A stretch of DNA of 64,000 bases from Siphlonurus alternatus (lineage: Eukaryota > Arthropoda > Insecta > Ephemeroptera > Siphlonuridae): contig CATKWE010000033.1 of assembly GCA_949825025.1 (NCBI GenBank), forward strand, positions 1-64,000, in the 5' to 3' direction. The number at the start of each line of letters is the position of its first letter. The first letter of the stretch is position 1. Shown here piece after piece: positions 1 to 10,095 of the stretch. The translations under genes and the position numbers were made by a program. Below the pieces are notes generated by a model. That model made no database searches. It saw nothing but the letters and a program-made list of their open reading frames with translations, and was not told the DNA's origin.

Positions 1-157
1 CCAATGTATCAAATGGTATATTAGAAGGAATTAATAGCTTAGTTCAAAACGCTAGAAACCGAGCAAGAGGATACCGCAACGATACAAATTTCATTATATG
101 TGTTATCTTATAGCTGGCAAATGGGTAAGTGATTTCCACACAAAATAGCGAAGAACC
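1..157 (+). pseudogene. ISL3-family transposase, 3' remnant with right inverted repeat
   Basis: The sequence matches the last 150 bases of the complete ISL3 element at 15335-16631, including the right terminal repeat that ends AGCGAAGAACC at 157. It is cut by the window edge, and a one-base loss near 95 shifts the reading frame relative to the complete copy. It directly abuts IS21-type sequence at 158. Confidence 0.85.
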
Positions 158-202
158 CGAAAACACTCAATCATTTATTGATGCACATGTTAGATTTTTT
201 TC

Positions 203-1089
203 TTTTTTGGAAGAGTCCCAAAATTGATGATTTACGATAATATGCGAGTTGCAGTCGCTAAATTTGTTGGAAAGTCTGAAAAAGTCCCAACTTTAGCTTT
301 AAACAAATTTCAACTTATTATGGTTTTTCTTTTAGATTTTGCAATATATGCTCAGGCAATGAAAAAGGTCACGTCGAACGAAGTGTAGAATTTGTCCGTC
401 GTAAAGCCTTTTGCACAGTTTCTAGCTTTGATAGTTTTGATGAAGCTCTAGCTCGTTTAAACAAAACTATTTCTAATTTAAACTCTGACAAATTAGATTT
501 GTTAGAGCAAGAAAAACAAGCTATGATCGTTTCAATGCCCGCATATTCAAGCGTTATAACGGCAACGGCAAGCGTCGATAAATACTCTACATTTTGTTAT
601 TTAAACAATCATTATTCAGCTCCTGATCACTTGGTAGGCAAAGACGTTGATTTACTAGTCTTTGTTGACGAAATTTTGGTTAAATTTGAAGATAAAACAG
701 TGGCAAAACACACTCGTTGTTATGACAAAAGTAAGCACATTTTAGACATTATGCACTACCGAAAAACGCTTATGAGAAAACCTGGAGCCATTGCAAATAG
801 CCTTTGTTTAAAGCAATCTTGCGACCTTCTTAACATTATTTTTAATGATTTTTTTCTTCAAAAACCAAAAGAATTTATCAAGATGTTGGACTTGCTTGAA
901 CAATTTTCCCTTAAACAACTTAAAAACGCAATAGAAACCTTACAAAAAACAGGCGCAAATGTCCAATTAGATGGCATTAAAATGGTTTTATTTAATAAAA
1001 ATGATTTTGAACTCTATGAAACTTGCGATGACATCGAAAAAGCCTGTGAAATCCACCTTTTAAGCTATTGTCAGGAGGTAGTTGTATGA
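203..1089 (+). pseudogene. istA: IS21-family transposase IstA, C-terminal remnant
   Basis: IstA is the DDE transposase of IS21-type elements. From about 220 the text reads as the end of the IstA catalytic core (YDNMRVAVAKFVG-like), followed by the typical GNEKGHVERSVEFVRRKAF stretch near 352-410 and the C-terminal Mu-type beta-barrel segment. Several frameshifts and stops precede 499. From 499 the frame is open to a TGA at 1087-1089 that overlaps the istB start (ATGA). The N-terminal half is missing, so the gene is dead. Confidence 0.85.
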
Positions 1090-1814
1090 GTCTTGAAAAT
1101 ATCAGAAACTATGCTAAAACCCTTAGACTTTGCTACATTTCAAGCCATCTTGATGAAGAATTTGAAAATGCAACAAATCTTTCTTTAAGCTCTGAACAAT
1201 TTTTAGAAGATTTATTTCATAACGAAGTTTTGCTTAGAAGTGATAAAAGTAAGGCTCAAAGGCTTAAAAATGGTGGTTTTCCTTATAAAAAATATCTTCA
1301 CGAACTAGATTTAAATCTTTTACCAAAGGATGCCAAAGACAAGCTATCAGAGCTAAAAAAACTTGATTTTATAGCAAATGGTCAAAACATCGTTGAATAC
1401 GGCAACCCTGGAACAGGGAAAACTCATCTTGCCATAGCTCTTGGCATTGAGGCTGCAATGGCTGGATTTACAGTAAAATACTACAGTGTTCCAGTTTTAA
1501 TTAATAAACTTAAAGAACTTAAACAAAAATCCAACCTATCAAGTTTTCAAAAACAGTTCGAAAAGACTGATTTAATCATACTTGACGAACTTGGATACAT
1601 TTCGTTTGATCGTGAAGGTGGTGAACTTCTTTTTACCCATTTAACCCTCAGAACTGAAAGAAAAAGTACCATTATTACAACAAATTTATCCTTCGACAAA
1701 TGGAAAACTATTTTTAACGACCCCATTTTAACTACCGCCATCATTGACAGAATTACACACAATTCTTTTGTCATAAATATGGTCGGTACTTCTGTTAGAA
1801 AAAAACTTGATTAA
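1086..1814 (+). CDS. istB: IS21-family helper ATPase IstB
   Basis: IstB is a DnaC-like AAA+ ATPase that helps IstA choose and engage target DNA. Walker A (GNPGTGKTH, about residues 105-113) and Walker B (LIILDELGY) are present, and the length of 242 residues is normal for the family. The start is the ATG at 1086, because AGGAGGT at 1073-1079 sits at ideal spacing and the ATG overlaps the istA stop. An upstream in-frame start at 1068 lies before that ribosome site. Without an intact istA the element cannot move by itself. Confidence 0.92.
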   Translation: MSLENIRNYAKTLRLCYISSHLDEEFENATNLSLSSEQFLEDLFHNEVLLRSDKSKAQRLKNGGFPYKKYLHELDLNLLPKDAKDKLSELKKLDFIANGQNIVEYGNPGTGKTHLAIALGIEAAMAGFTVKYYSVPVLINKLKELKQKSNLSSFQKQFEKTDLIILDELGYISFDREGGELLFTHLTLRTERKSTIITTNLSFDKWKTIFNDPILTTAIIDRITHNSFVINMVGTSVRKKLD

Positions 1815-1876
1815 TTTTTTTAATAAAGGGGGGTCAGTTTTCATTTAGTATAAGGGTCAATTTTCGATTGACAGAT

Positions 1877-2583
1877 ACACATACTTGAACTAATTGATGA
1901 ATTTAAACTGCCAATCTCTGAATCTGCTATGTGTAAGCGGCTTATTAAAGTTTGTTTAACATATAAAAAAAGACACTCCACCCAAATGCTCAAAAAAGAA
2001 AAGATGTTATAGAAGAGCGTAAGGAATGGGAAGATAATCAGAAGGAACAAGATATATCAAACACTTATTGGCTTGACGAAAGTAGCATCAACTGTGGTAT
2101 GACACGCCTTTACGGGCGTGCATTTTCAAACGAGCGAGTAAACGATTATGTTCCTGATGTTCGATTTGAGAGAACATCAATAATCGGAGCGCTAGGATTG
2201 AATGGCATTACTGCTCCACTTACATACAAGGGTTCTTTAAACAGTGAGTTATTTAGAGTGTATGTTGAGAAAATCTTGCACCAGCTATGAAAAAAGGTGA
2301 TACACTTATACTTGATAATCTATCTGTACATAAAGTAAGTGATATACTAAAACCTCTTGAAGATAAAGGTGTAAATATTTTATATTTGCCAAGATACTCT
2401 CCTGATTTTAATCCTATAGAGTTGGCATGGTCTAAAATAAAAGCTCACTTACGTAAAGTAAAGGCAAGAAATATCAATGACTTATCAGACGCAATAGCTG
2501 TAGCCTTAGATACAATAACTCAATCTGATATCTTAGGTTGGGTAAAGCACTGCGGCTATGGACTATAATAAGTTAAATTGCTA
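1877..2583 (+). pseudogene. IS630-family transposase (subfamily C) remnant
   Basis: The remnant encodes an IS630/mariner-type DDE transposase: an HTH part at 1880-2000, then WLDESSIN (first catalytic Asp), LILDNLSVHK (second Asp), and YSPDFNPIELAWSKIK (Glu). There are frameshifts near 1970-2010 and near 2280, and the 5' end is lost at the IS21 junction. The right end TATAGCAATTTAAC (read on the minus strand) lies at 2584, next to a TA that belongs to the interrupted res gene. Confidence 0.85.
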
Positions 2584-2755
2584 TATCACCTATTTTTAAG
2601 GCATTGCCCACGCCAAACTTGTTTTGGGTAAGGTCTAGTTGCTGTTCCTGCACCATCGAAAAGGTGGTAGTGCTTTTTTCTTGACCTATGAATAGGTCGG
2701 ATATAGCGTTTACTGCGTCCGTTTGGAATTGTTGGGTTTTGAATTTTAGTTTCAT
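2584..2755 (-). pseudogene. Type III restriction enzyme Res subunit, N-terminal fragment
   Basis: About 57 N-terminal residues ([18 protein letters not shown]...) resemble the start of type III restriction subunits, which continue into a long DEAD/SF2 helicase and nuclease. The frame is broken where the IS630-C remnant meets it at a TA dinucleotide (2584-2585). The ATG overlaps the fic stop codon (ATGA at 2752-2755), so res was translationally coupled to fic. No downstream part of res is present in the window. Confidence 0.7.
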
Positions 2756-3294
2756 TCGCTATCCTCCGTTTCATAATAGTAAGAAGTTTCAAGCCCTTTA
2801 AACATCATCTCAAGGCTTGTGTTATCAGATAAATTTTCTTTTATCAGTGTTTTAATTTCAAGCGTGTTAATCGGACTGCGTTCCATTGCTTGCAAGTATA
2901 TTTTTTTGTCTGCTCGTTTCCAATCTACAATCTTTCCAGTATTTTTTTTTAAGATTTGATCAAGCCAAATCCGCATACAACGCCCATTTCCTTCCATAAA
3001 AGGGTGGGCAATGTTCATTTCTACATATTTATCAATAATTTCGTCCACTGTATTTTCAGGCATTTTCTCAATTTTTGCTAAAACTTCATTTAAATAAAGT
3101 GCATGAGCAAAACGAAAGCTCCCTTTAGATATATTTTTATCACGCACTTTGCCCGCAAATTCATATAATCCTGCAAATAAATAAGCGTGAATATCGCAAA
3201 GACCTTTTAATGTGCCAACTTCTATTTTTTCTATATATCTTGTTTCGTACAGGCTAAGTGCTTTTTCTAGACTTTGTTTATCAATCTCTCTCAT
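2752..3294 (-). CDS. Fic-domain protein (AMPylase-type), embedded in type III R-M locus
   Basis: Fic proteins usually transfer AMP from ATP to hydroxyl side chains of target proteins. The canonical loop [14 protein letters not shown] (HPFx[D/E]GNGRxxR) is complete, with the catalytic His. I place the start at 3294 because AGGAGGG lies 7 bases upstream; the open frame extends to 3327 without a ribosome site. The protein is about 180 residues. It lies between mod (upstream) and res (4-base overlap), so it belonged to the type III restriction-modification operon. No inhibitory (S/T)xxxE(G/N) helix was located with confidence. The gene itself looks intact although both neighbours are broken. Confidence 0.88.
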   Translation of the reverse strand: MREIDKQSLEKALSLYETRYIEKIEVGTLKGLCDIHAYLFAGLYEFAGKVRDKNISKGSFRFAHALYLNEVLAKIEKMPENTVDEIIDKYVEMNIAHPFMEGNGRCMRIWLDQILKKNTGKIVDWKRADKKIYLQAMERSPINTLEIKTLIKENLSDNTSLEMMFKGLETSYYYETEDSE

Positions 3295-3327
3295 ATTTAC
3301 CCTCCTGATATTAAATATAATTTTCAT

Positions 3328-3499
3328 TTACAGCAAATGTTTCAATTGCATTTGTTGTAGATACCCATTTTCGTGTGGACAAAATAAACGCATTCCACTA
3401 GCTTCATTTTTAAACTGGTCGAAATCGACGGTGTTAAAATCAGGATTATTTATTTACAATATCCGTTAGGATGATAAAATCGTCGTCGTTTCCTTTCAT
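3328..3499 (-). pseudogene. Small ORF remnant between mod and fic
   Basis: A start at 3499 (MKGNDDDFIILTDIVNK) runs into a TAA. The next frame continues directly with NPDFNTVDFDQFKNEASGMRLF... to a TAA at 3328, just before fic. The pieces look like one peptide of about 57 residues split by a one-base shift near 3448. I do not recognise it; its place between mod and fic suggests a small accessory of the R-M operon. Confidence 0.4.
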
Positions 3500-3522
3500 A
3501 AAACAGCAATTCCTGTACCTTT

Positions 3523-3553
3523 GGCAGTTATTCGAAAATTTCTAATAACTGCC
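3523..3553 (-). other. Inverted repeat downstream of mod
   Basis: GGCAGTTATT (3523-3532) and its exact complement at 3544-3553 form a 10-bp stem with an 11-base loop, 15 bases after the mod stop. No U tract follows, so it is more likely an RNA-processing or stability hairpin than a terminator. Confidence 0.45.
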
Positions 3554-3731
3554 TAAAGCAATTTAATTTACAGCAACTTCATTTCAATATCCCTATCTTG
3601 CAAAATATAATGTGCGTTAGAAAGAGCCGTATCGTCCACAAAACTTTCCTCGGTACAAATAATTTTTGTTGGGGCTAAGTCGCACATAAATTCCACATCT
3701 TCGGGGGTTATGCCTTTGTCTAAACAAACTA

Positions 3732-4631
3732 TAGCTATTCTCTTTTAAAATAAGCTGTAATAGCGTCTTGAATTGTAGCGAAAAATTTGGCGTTTAGACG
3801 TAGCCAATTTTTCAAATTAGCCCAAAATTTTTCAATTTTATTTTTATCTGGCGAATAAGGCGGCAAGAAAATAACACAGCAACCATATGATGCCGCAATT
3901 TTATGTACATCAGATTTTTTATGGAAAGCCGCATTATCCATTATGATAACGCTACCTTGTTTTAAGAGCGGGCACAAAAACCATTCGAACCACTCATTAA
4001 ACCAAGCAGTATTTGTGTTCCATTCGTATTTCATAAAGGCAAGCATCTTACCTCCGACCATGCCGCCAATGCAATTTAGTTTTTTAAATTTGCGCCCATA
4101 AGTCATTAAGCACACCCTTTTTCCACGCTTTGAGCGACCATATTCTCTGCTCAAATGTTTGTTTATGCCACATTCATCCACATAAACTATGTCTGTCCCC
4201 GGTGGCGTTTCGGATATTCCGCAGTCAAACGCTACGCGCTCTACTTCGTTACGTTCTTTGTAAAATGGCTCTTTTTTTAAAGGTGATTTTTTCACGTTCC
4301 AAAGCGTGAAAGGCTCCAGATGTCGTACCACCAAAATGCGTCGCTATATCACTCAATGTTGCATCGGGATACTCATTTACGTACGCTTCAAGCTCTTTAG
4401 AATGAAATTTGCTTGTCGTCCTCTCCAATGGACGCATTTCTAAGCTTCCTGTTTCTTTTAGGAGCTTTTTCCACTCTTTTATTGTGCTTTCGCTTACGCC
4501 AAGTTCCAAATACGCTTGCTTATATGTATGTCCTTTTTCTAAATAATTGAGGACAAGTTTCCTTGTATCTACTGAATATGCCATAGGTTAATTTTACCAT
4601 ACTTTAAGCTTGTTTTCAATAAAAATAGCTA
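3732..4631 (-). mobile_element. IS630-A copy 1 (900 bp)
   Basis: The ends are imperfect inverted repeats TAGCTATTCTC / TAGCTATTTTT, flanked by TA at 3730-3731 and 4632-4633, the target duplication of the IS630/mariner group. Four further copies of exactly 900 bp occur at 9087, 17160, 21895 and 23939. Confidence 0.95.
3735..4584 (-). CDS. IS630-A transposase (orfA/orfB, frameshift)
   Basis: OrfA (4584-4249, 111 residues) is the HTH half (MAYSVDTRKLVLNYLEKG). OrfB carries the DDE core: IVYVDECGI, IIMDNAAFHK and YSPDKNKIEKFWANLKNW. OrfB continues orfA in the +1 (or -2) frame at a T3A7 tract near 4277, as in the other four copies, so full transposase probably needs ribosomal slippage. This copy has Gly where three others have Glu just before ISETPPGTD. 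Confidence 0.9.
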
Positions 4632-5096
4632 TACAAGCATACAATCTTTGCCCACGGAGTAGCCTTGTTTATCGTTAATTTCAATCGTAAACACACAATA
4701 ATCAAGGGGTACGCCCATTTTTAGCATTACCTCAAACACAATATCCATATCAGTTCGCCCACGGACTATTGTGTTTTCTAGTTTGTCGAATCTATCCCAC
4801 AGCGTTTGCAATTCTCCATCTGCAATAGGTGTTGTATCCCACAAAACAAGGTTAGATGTATCTAGTTTGAAGACACGAAAACCTTTGTCTAGTGTGAAGG
4901 GTTGAGGGTTGAGAGTGGAGTTAGAGTCAAGGTCAAGCTGTTTATTAGCTTCACTCTCCACTCTCAACACTTCACTCTCACTAAGTTTATTTCCAGCTCT
5001 GCGAATGCGTTCTTTGCCAATTTCACATATGTTTTTGTATCCTGCTTTAAAGGCTTCGCTTTTTTCATCGCACACTTCGGGTAGTTGCACGCAAAT

Positions 5097-6340
5097 CAGG
5101 GGAAACGCTTACGAAACTAGCTTGACACCAACCACCAAAAGGGCGTAAAATATATCATAAGCACATCGAAGTCTTTTAGCTCTCAAGCTGGATGTTATAC
5201 TCGTTTCTTGCTTCATTAACTGCAAAGCTTGCTTTTTTATAATATTTAAATTTGCAGCAGAGTTTTCGCGTCTTGATCGACATTCGTCTTCACGAAACAG
5301 CACGTCAAGCAACCAATGTAGATTGTTTTCTATCGCCCAATGTTCTCGCTTGATTTTTAAAATATTTTCAGCTGTTGCGCTTTTTATACTATAAATAAAA
5401 TAATTTTTGCTAGTCGTTGCTTCTTTTCCAAGTTCTTCTCGTTTGGAAACAATTACTCCAAAACCACATAAACCTGCCCACTTTTCACCGTTTCTCAATG
5501 ACGATAAATCATTGCATATGTAACATTCTCTGGTTTCTATGCGACCATGACTTTTTTCAAAAGTTCTTGCATAAAGATTGTTTTTTTTCAAAATTTCTTT
5601 ATCTTCTTGTAATATTTTTTCGAGATGCAGTTTTACATCTTCATGCAAATTAGGTTGATTTGCTTTAAGTGCAAATTAGGTTGATTTGCTTTAAGTGCAA
5701 TAAGATAATCTCCATCTTTGTCTATTATTTTTTGTGTAATTTCAGACTGAGCACCCATTGCATCAATGGTAACTATATTGCCTTTTACGCACAACAAATC
5801 AAGCAATTCTGGGATTGCTGTAATTTCGTTACTCTTTTCATCTGTTGAAAGTTGTCCAAAAACAAGTTGCAATTCGCTTGCAAATGCTGTTACTACGTGG
5901 GTTGCTTTTTTATTTGCGTCCTTGCTTCGTCTGATGGTTTTGCCATCAATTGCAATTGTTGCACCTTGTAGCGAGCTTTTTATTTCATCTATAATGCTTC
6001 CGAATGTTTTATTTAAAATTTTGGGACTAAGCTTTGAAAATACATCTTCAAATGTGTCATGTGATGGTATTCCGTTTGGTAATTCCAAAAAACCATCAAG
6101 TTGTTTCCTATGCGTTTCTCCAAACAGAGCCATGTCAGAGCATTTCTCACCACCGCAAAGCATCGTTAGTAGCCCAATCATAAGAATATCTGACAATTCG
6201 TGTAATATAGCGTTACCTTTTCTATAGTCAGGCACAGTTTTCAATACATCTATTATAGTTGTTTTCATTTGAATTCCTCCAGTTAATGCAATTTTACAGG
6301 GTTTATTTGTTTTTGTCAATTTTCGTATGCGTTTGCCCTG
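5097..6340 (-). mobile_element. ISAs1-family element A
   Basis: The ends are CAGGGGAAACGCTTACGAAA at 5097 and, on the other strand, CAGGGCAAACGCATACGAAA ending at 6340. These are good imperfect inverted repeats. The flanks (type III mod on the left, IS6-like transposase on the right) do not share a target duplication, so the DNA was rearranged after insertion. Confidence 0.8.
5109..6268 (-). pseudogene. ISAs1-family transposase broken by a 26-bp tandem duplication
   Basis: The N-terminal part (MKTTIIDVLKTVPDYRKGN, then TIAIDGKTIRRS with the first catalytic Asp and VVTAFASELQLVFGQ) and the C-terminal part (REHWAIENNLHWLLDVLFREDECRSRRENSAANLN) are both intact. Between them a 26-base unit, TGCAAATTAGGTTGATTTGC plus TTTAAG, occurs twice in tandem (5644-5669 and 5670-5695). 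Twenty-six is not a multiple of three, so the frame is broken. The start at 6268 has GAGG upstream. Confidence 0.88.
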
Positions 6341-7078
6341 CCCTTACTGCCACAAAACTCTTGCTCCAAAGAAAGACCGCAAGCATTTTATTGTGCATAA
6401 ATGCGTTAATGATAATTGCTCTTTTTACAAGCATAGTCTGTCAAAATTACCGCCAGATTTGCCTTCTGATGAACGCTATAAATACAAACTTCGCTACATC
6501 TACCGTGAATTCACGGTGGATTTCTTTGCCATGGATTTGCACGGGCTTCCCAATTTTATTACTTCCTATAAGTTCAGAAAAAACAGTGCACATATAATGG
6601 GTTTATGTCTTTCTTATCACGTTAATTTAGGGCTTTCGTTGCGTAAAACATCACAAGCACTACTTGAAATTCATAATGTCAATATTTCTCACACAATGGT
6701 TGCTAACTACGCAAAAACCGCAGCTTTGCTTGTAAAACCTTTTGTGGATTCTTTTGATTATAAACCTTCAAACAAGTTCGCTGCCGACGAAACATACGTT
6801 AAAATCAAAGGTCAAAACGGCTATCTTGGGCTTATTATGGACACCGTTTCTCGTTCAATTTTGGGATATTATATTTCGACTTCACGTGATGTTGGTGCGT
6901 GCATTACCGCTATGCGTCTTGCTTTTGAAAAGCTTAAAACCTTTCCAAACAAAGACCTTACTTTTGTTGCTGACGGTTATTCAGCCTATCCTTTAGCCGC
7001 CCAGCAATTTAAACTTAGAGAAGGCTTTGATTTCTCTGTAACACAGGTTATCGGTCTTACAAACAATGATGCTGTTTC
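6341..7078 (+). pseudogene. IS6/IS240-like DDE transposase, internal fragment
   Basis: The fragment begins at a zinc-ribbon-like CPYCHKTLAPKKD and continues to the DDE core (FAADETYVKIKGQNGYLGLIMDTVSRSILG, VADGYSAY). It lacks the N-terminal zinc ribbons seen in the second copy at 25965-26714, because ISAs1-A abuts it. It loses its C-terminus at 7080, where an IS5-type element sits in a TA. Confidence 0.82.
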
Positions 7079-7080
7079 TA

Positions 7081-7986
7081 AGAGCCTGTTCACTGTCTTT
7101 TATTTCCATATAAAAAGTGTATAATCCTGTTAAAAAACCAAACAGGAGGTTCAAAATGAGACAGATGTACCCAAGTGACATAACAAGAGGACAATTCGAA
7201 ACAATTCGATATATATTAGAATCATTTAGAAAAACCACGTGTCCACGAAAATATGATTTGTACGATATATTTTGTGCTGTTCTCTACGTCGTAAAAGAGG
7301 GTTGTACGTGGCGGGGGCTCCCCCATGACTATCCAAACTGGAGAATCGTATATCGATATTTTCAAATGTGGGGTATGGAAAATGAATTTGGAATATCGCT
7401 TTTTGAACAGACGATGCAAGAGTTGGTCTTGTCTCAGCGTGTCATTAAAGGTCGTGATTCTAAAACATCTATGATTATTATGGATTCAAAAAGTGTTAAA
7501 AATACAGACCTCAGTAAAGAAAGAGGCTACGATGCGGGAAAAAAACTTCAGGGATAAAAATACATATAGGTGTGGACATAAACTGATTGCCACACGCCAT
7601 GCACGTCACAACTGCAGATGTAACTGACAGCAAAGGTGCTTTAGAAACGATCGAAATGTATGCACCCAATTTGATGAAGGTATCAAAAGTCCTGGTGGAT
7701 GGTGGATACACTGGCGAAAAATTTGCAACCGCTGTACATGCACTGATTCATGCAGATGTTGAAGTTGCCAAGCGTAATGAATTGCATTCCTTTGCAGTTA
7801 TACCAAAGCGATGGGTTGTAGAAAGAACCTTCGGATGGCTTGAAAAATATCGTCGCCTCTGGAAAAATTGCGAACGCAAGCTATCTAATTCTTTACAGAT
7901 GACCATCCTAGCCTTTATCCGCCTGTTGCTGAAAAGGTTTTAATCCCCATTTTGTTACTGGAATATTAAGACAGTGAACAGGCTCT
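7081..7986 (+). mobile_element. IS5-family element C (IS427-like)
   Basis: Perfect 19-bp inverted repeats AGAGCCTGTTCACTGTCTT bound a 906-bp element. TA at 7079-7080 and 7987-7988 is the probable target duplication. Confidence 0.92.
7156..7943 (+). pseudogene. IS5/IS427-like transposase, inactivated
   Basis: The start at 7156 (MRQMYPSDITRGQFE) follows AGGAGG. The N-terminal half ends IIMDSKSVKNTD (catalytic Asp). The C-terminal half has VLVDGGYTGEKF and KRWVVERTFGWLEKYRRLWKNCE. A frame change at the GGGAAAAAAAC tract near 7541-7552 could be programmed, as in other IS427-type elements. However, an additional in-frame TGA at 7584-7586 replaces the usual Gly codon in the GVDxNGLPHA motif, so this copy is dead. 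Confidence 0.85.
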
Positions 7987-8102
7987 TAGAAACCGTTTGG
8001 CTTATCTTTTCTTCATTAGCTCCATACGTGTAGCTTGTCACATAGCTTCAGTTTTCATATGCCATTATATCACTATTGCTATATGTTGTAAATTAAAAAA
8101 CA

Positions 8103-8142
8103 AAAGTACACAGAGTATTATAAATACCCTATGCACTTTTGC
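8103..8142 (-). terminator. Rho-independent terminator after the 8152-8769 gene
   Basis: Read on the minus strand, AAAAGTGCATAGGGTAT pairs (with G-U pairs) to ATACTCTGTGTACTTTT, followed by GTTTTT. The remaining DNA between 7989 and 8151 shows no gene. Confidence 0.6.
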
Positions 8143-8151
8143 AAAAGTCTC

Positions 8152-8769
8152 TTATTCAATCAATATCTCTTGGCTTTGAATTCCCCTTGTGATAGGATTA
8201 AAAGTAATTGAGATTTTTTGAGAAGCATTATTTTTATCTCCTATTATATCGCTAAAAGCATTTACATATAAAAACACGCCGTCTTCAGTGCGATCAGCTC
8301 GCAAGCTAATATAATTTGGATTAAAATCAATAAATTTTTCTTTTGCTAATTTTGTTGCTATGTCGATTGCTTCGTCGCTATCAATCTTCCAAGAATTAAT
8401 ATCGATTTCAAAATCATCTGAAGAATAATCAGGCTTATAGACTTTTGTTATAGCATGTTCTGTAGGATCGATTAACACTATATAACTTATTTGTACTTTT
8501 TTTGTTTTTACTATATAAAAAAATTCTATATCACTTCGCCCATCTTTGTCGAGAGTAATAAATATCTTTTCTAAATAAAACGGTTTTTTAGATCCATTAT
8601 CATGCATATATTTATTGGCATATGGCAATATTTGTTTCATTGTAACCGCATCTTTCGGAATGTAAACAATAGGATCTGGATTCCAAATAGCATACCTGTA
8701 AATACAAAAAAGAAAAAATATTATTAAAGCATTCCTTTTTATTTTTTTATTAGCAAAATATTTTTTCAC
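8152..8769 (-). CDS. Membrane-anchored protein of unknown function; candidate immunity protein
   Basis: A GTG start at 8769 has AGGGGTG upstream. The 205-residue product has positive charges, one hydrophobic segment (residues about 13-25, NALIIFFLFCIYRYAIW), and then a long polar domain outside the membrane. I do not recognise the family; the fold might be PepSY-like, but that is a guess. It begins 13 bases after the stop of a lytic-transglycosylase-like remnant (8783-9084). That spacing implies co-transcription and fits an immunity protein that guards the cell wall side. The function is inference. Confidence 0.6.
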   Translation of the reverse strand: MKKYFANKKIKRNALIIFFLFCIYRYAIWNPDPIVYIPKDAVTMKQILPYANKYMHDNGSKKPFYLEKIFITLDKDGRSDIEFFYIVKTKKVQISYIVLIDPTEHAITKVYKPDYSSDDFEIDINSWKIDSDEAIDIATKLAKEKFIDFNPNYISLRADRTEDGVFLYVNAFSDIIGDKNNASQKISITFNPITRGIQSQEILIE

Positions 8770-8782
8770 ATTAGCACCCCTG

Positions 8783-9084
8783 TTATCTTAAAAATGTTTC
8801 CATATCTGTGAAGTATTCTGCAACACGTTTTCCATAATCAATTGTATCAGCATTTCCGTTATAAGCTTTCAGCACCACTTCCCAGTCAGAATAGCTCCAG
8901 CTTGAAATGGTTTGAGGTTTATATTTATTGTCTTTTCTGTAGCCGGAATATAACAATACAACACAAATAGCATCAATATTATTTGAATCATCTAAAAGTT
9001 TATAATTGCCTTCAAGATTGCTACCACAAAGATAGCTAGGTGCTTTCCCTTGGTCATTAATTCCATCTTTTGAATGATACCAAT
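8783..9084 (-). pseudogene. C-terminal remnant of a lytic-transglycosylase/muramidase-like protein
   Basis: About 100 residues are readable up to the TAA at 8783. The last part, WEVVLKAYNGNADTIDYGKR, resembles the AYNgG...Yv.kV end of SLT-type muramidases. IS630-A copy 2 cuts the 5' side at TA 9085-9086. Sequence on the far side of the insertion (9989 onward) is not in the same open frame, so more than a simple insertion happened. Family assignment rests on this short motif only. Confidence 0.5.
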
Positions 9085-9086
9085 TA

Positions 9087-9986
9087 TAGCTATTCTCTTT
9101 TAAAATAAGCTGTAATAGCGTCTTGAATTGTAGCGAAAAATTTGGCGTTTAGACGTAGCCAATTTTTCAAATTAGCCCAAAATTTTTCAATTTTATTTTT
9201 ATCTGGCGAATAAGGCGGCAAGAAAATAACACAGCAACCATATGATGCCGCAATTTTATGTACATCAGATTTTTTATGGAAAGCCGCATTATCCATTATG
9301 ATAACGCTACCTTGTTTTAAGAGCGGGCACAAAAACCATTCGAACCACTCATTAAACCAAGCAGTATTTGTGTTCCATTCGTATTTCATAAAGGCAAGCA
9401 TCTTACCTCCGACCATGCCGCCAATGCAATTTAGTTTTTTAAATTTGCGCCCATAAGTCATTAAGCACACCCGTTTTCCACGCTTTGAGCGACCATATTC
9501 TCTGCTCAAATGTTTGTTTATGCCACATTCATCCACATAAACTATGTCTGTCCCCGGTGGCGTTTCGGATATTTCGCAGTCAAACGCTACGCGCTCTACT
9601 TCGTTACGTTCTTTGTAAAATGGCTCTTTTTTTAAAGGTGATTTTTTCACGTTCCAAAGCGTGAAAGGCTCCAGATGTCGTACCACCAAAATGTGTCGCT
9701 ATATCACTCAATGTTGCATCGGGATACTCATTTACGTACGCTTCAAGCTCTTTAGAATGAAATTTGCTTGTCGTCCTCTCCAATGGACGCATTTCTAAGC
9801 TTCCTGTTTCTTTTAGGAGCTTTTTCCACTCTTTTATTGTGCTTTCGCCTACGCCAAGTTCCAAATACGCTTGCTTATATGTATGTCCTTTTTCTAAATA
9901 ATTGAGGACAAGTTTCCTTGTATCTACTGAATATGCCATAGGTTAATTTTACCATACTTTAAGCTTGTTTTCAATAAAAATAGCTA
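9087..9986 (-). mobile_element. IS630-A copy 2 (900 bp)
   Basis: Same ends and length as copy 1, flanked by TA at 9085-9086 and 9987-9988. The 107 bases from 9989 to the next element are an unassigned remnant. Confidence 0.95.
9090..9939 (-). CDS. IS630-A transposase (orfA/orfB, frameshift)
   Basis: OrfA is 9939-9604 and orfB reads to 9090, with DDE motifs as in copy 1. OrfA has one difference (GVGEST instead of GVSEST) in the HTH. The T3A7 slip site is conserved. Confidence 0.9.
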
Positions 9987-10095
9987 TAGGGCTGTACGCA
10001 AGCTAAAGAACTCACAAATTCTCCAATATTTGACAGATGGATTAGATATTGTTCTGATATAATAAACTTGTAATGCTCCTTCGCAAAATATATAA

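Larger units (their letters stand above)
3568..5096 (-). pseudogene. Type III DNA methyltransferase Mod, C-terminal part, interrupted by IS630-A copy 1
   Basis: Mod methylates adenine in an asymmetric site and provides target recognition for type III restriction. Only the C-terminal half remains: VQLPEVCDEKSEAFKAGYKN and ICEIGKERIRRAG at the 5' side (5096-4634), and LDKGITPEDVEFMCDLAPTK... through the stop at 3568. The IS630-A element at 3732-4631 sits in a TA; removing it and one TA keeps the frame, so the insertion is clean and recent. The 5' end is lost at the ISAs1 boundary (5097), which removed the catalytic DPPY region. The methylase is therefore non-functional. Confidence 0.82.

Noticed and set aside
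9989..10095. Continuation of the muramidase-like gene beyond IS630-A copy 2
   Set aside because: Joining across the insertion gives an immediate in-frame stop, so the flanks are not a simple split gene.
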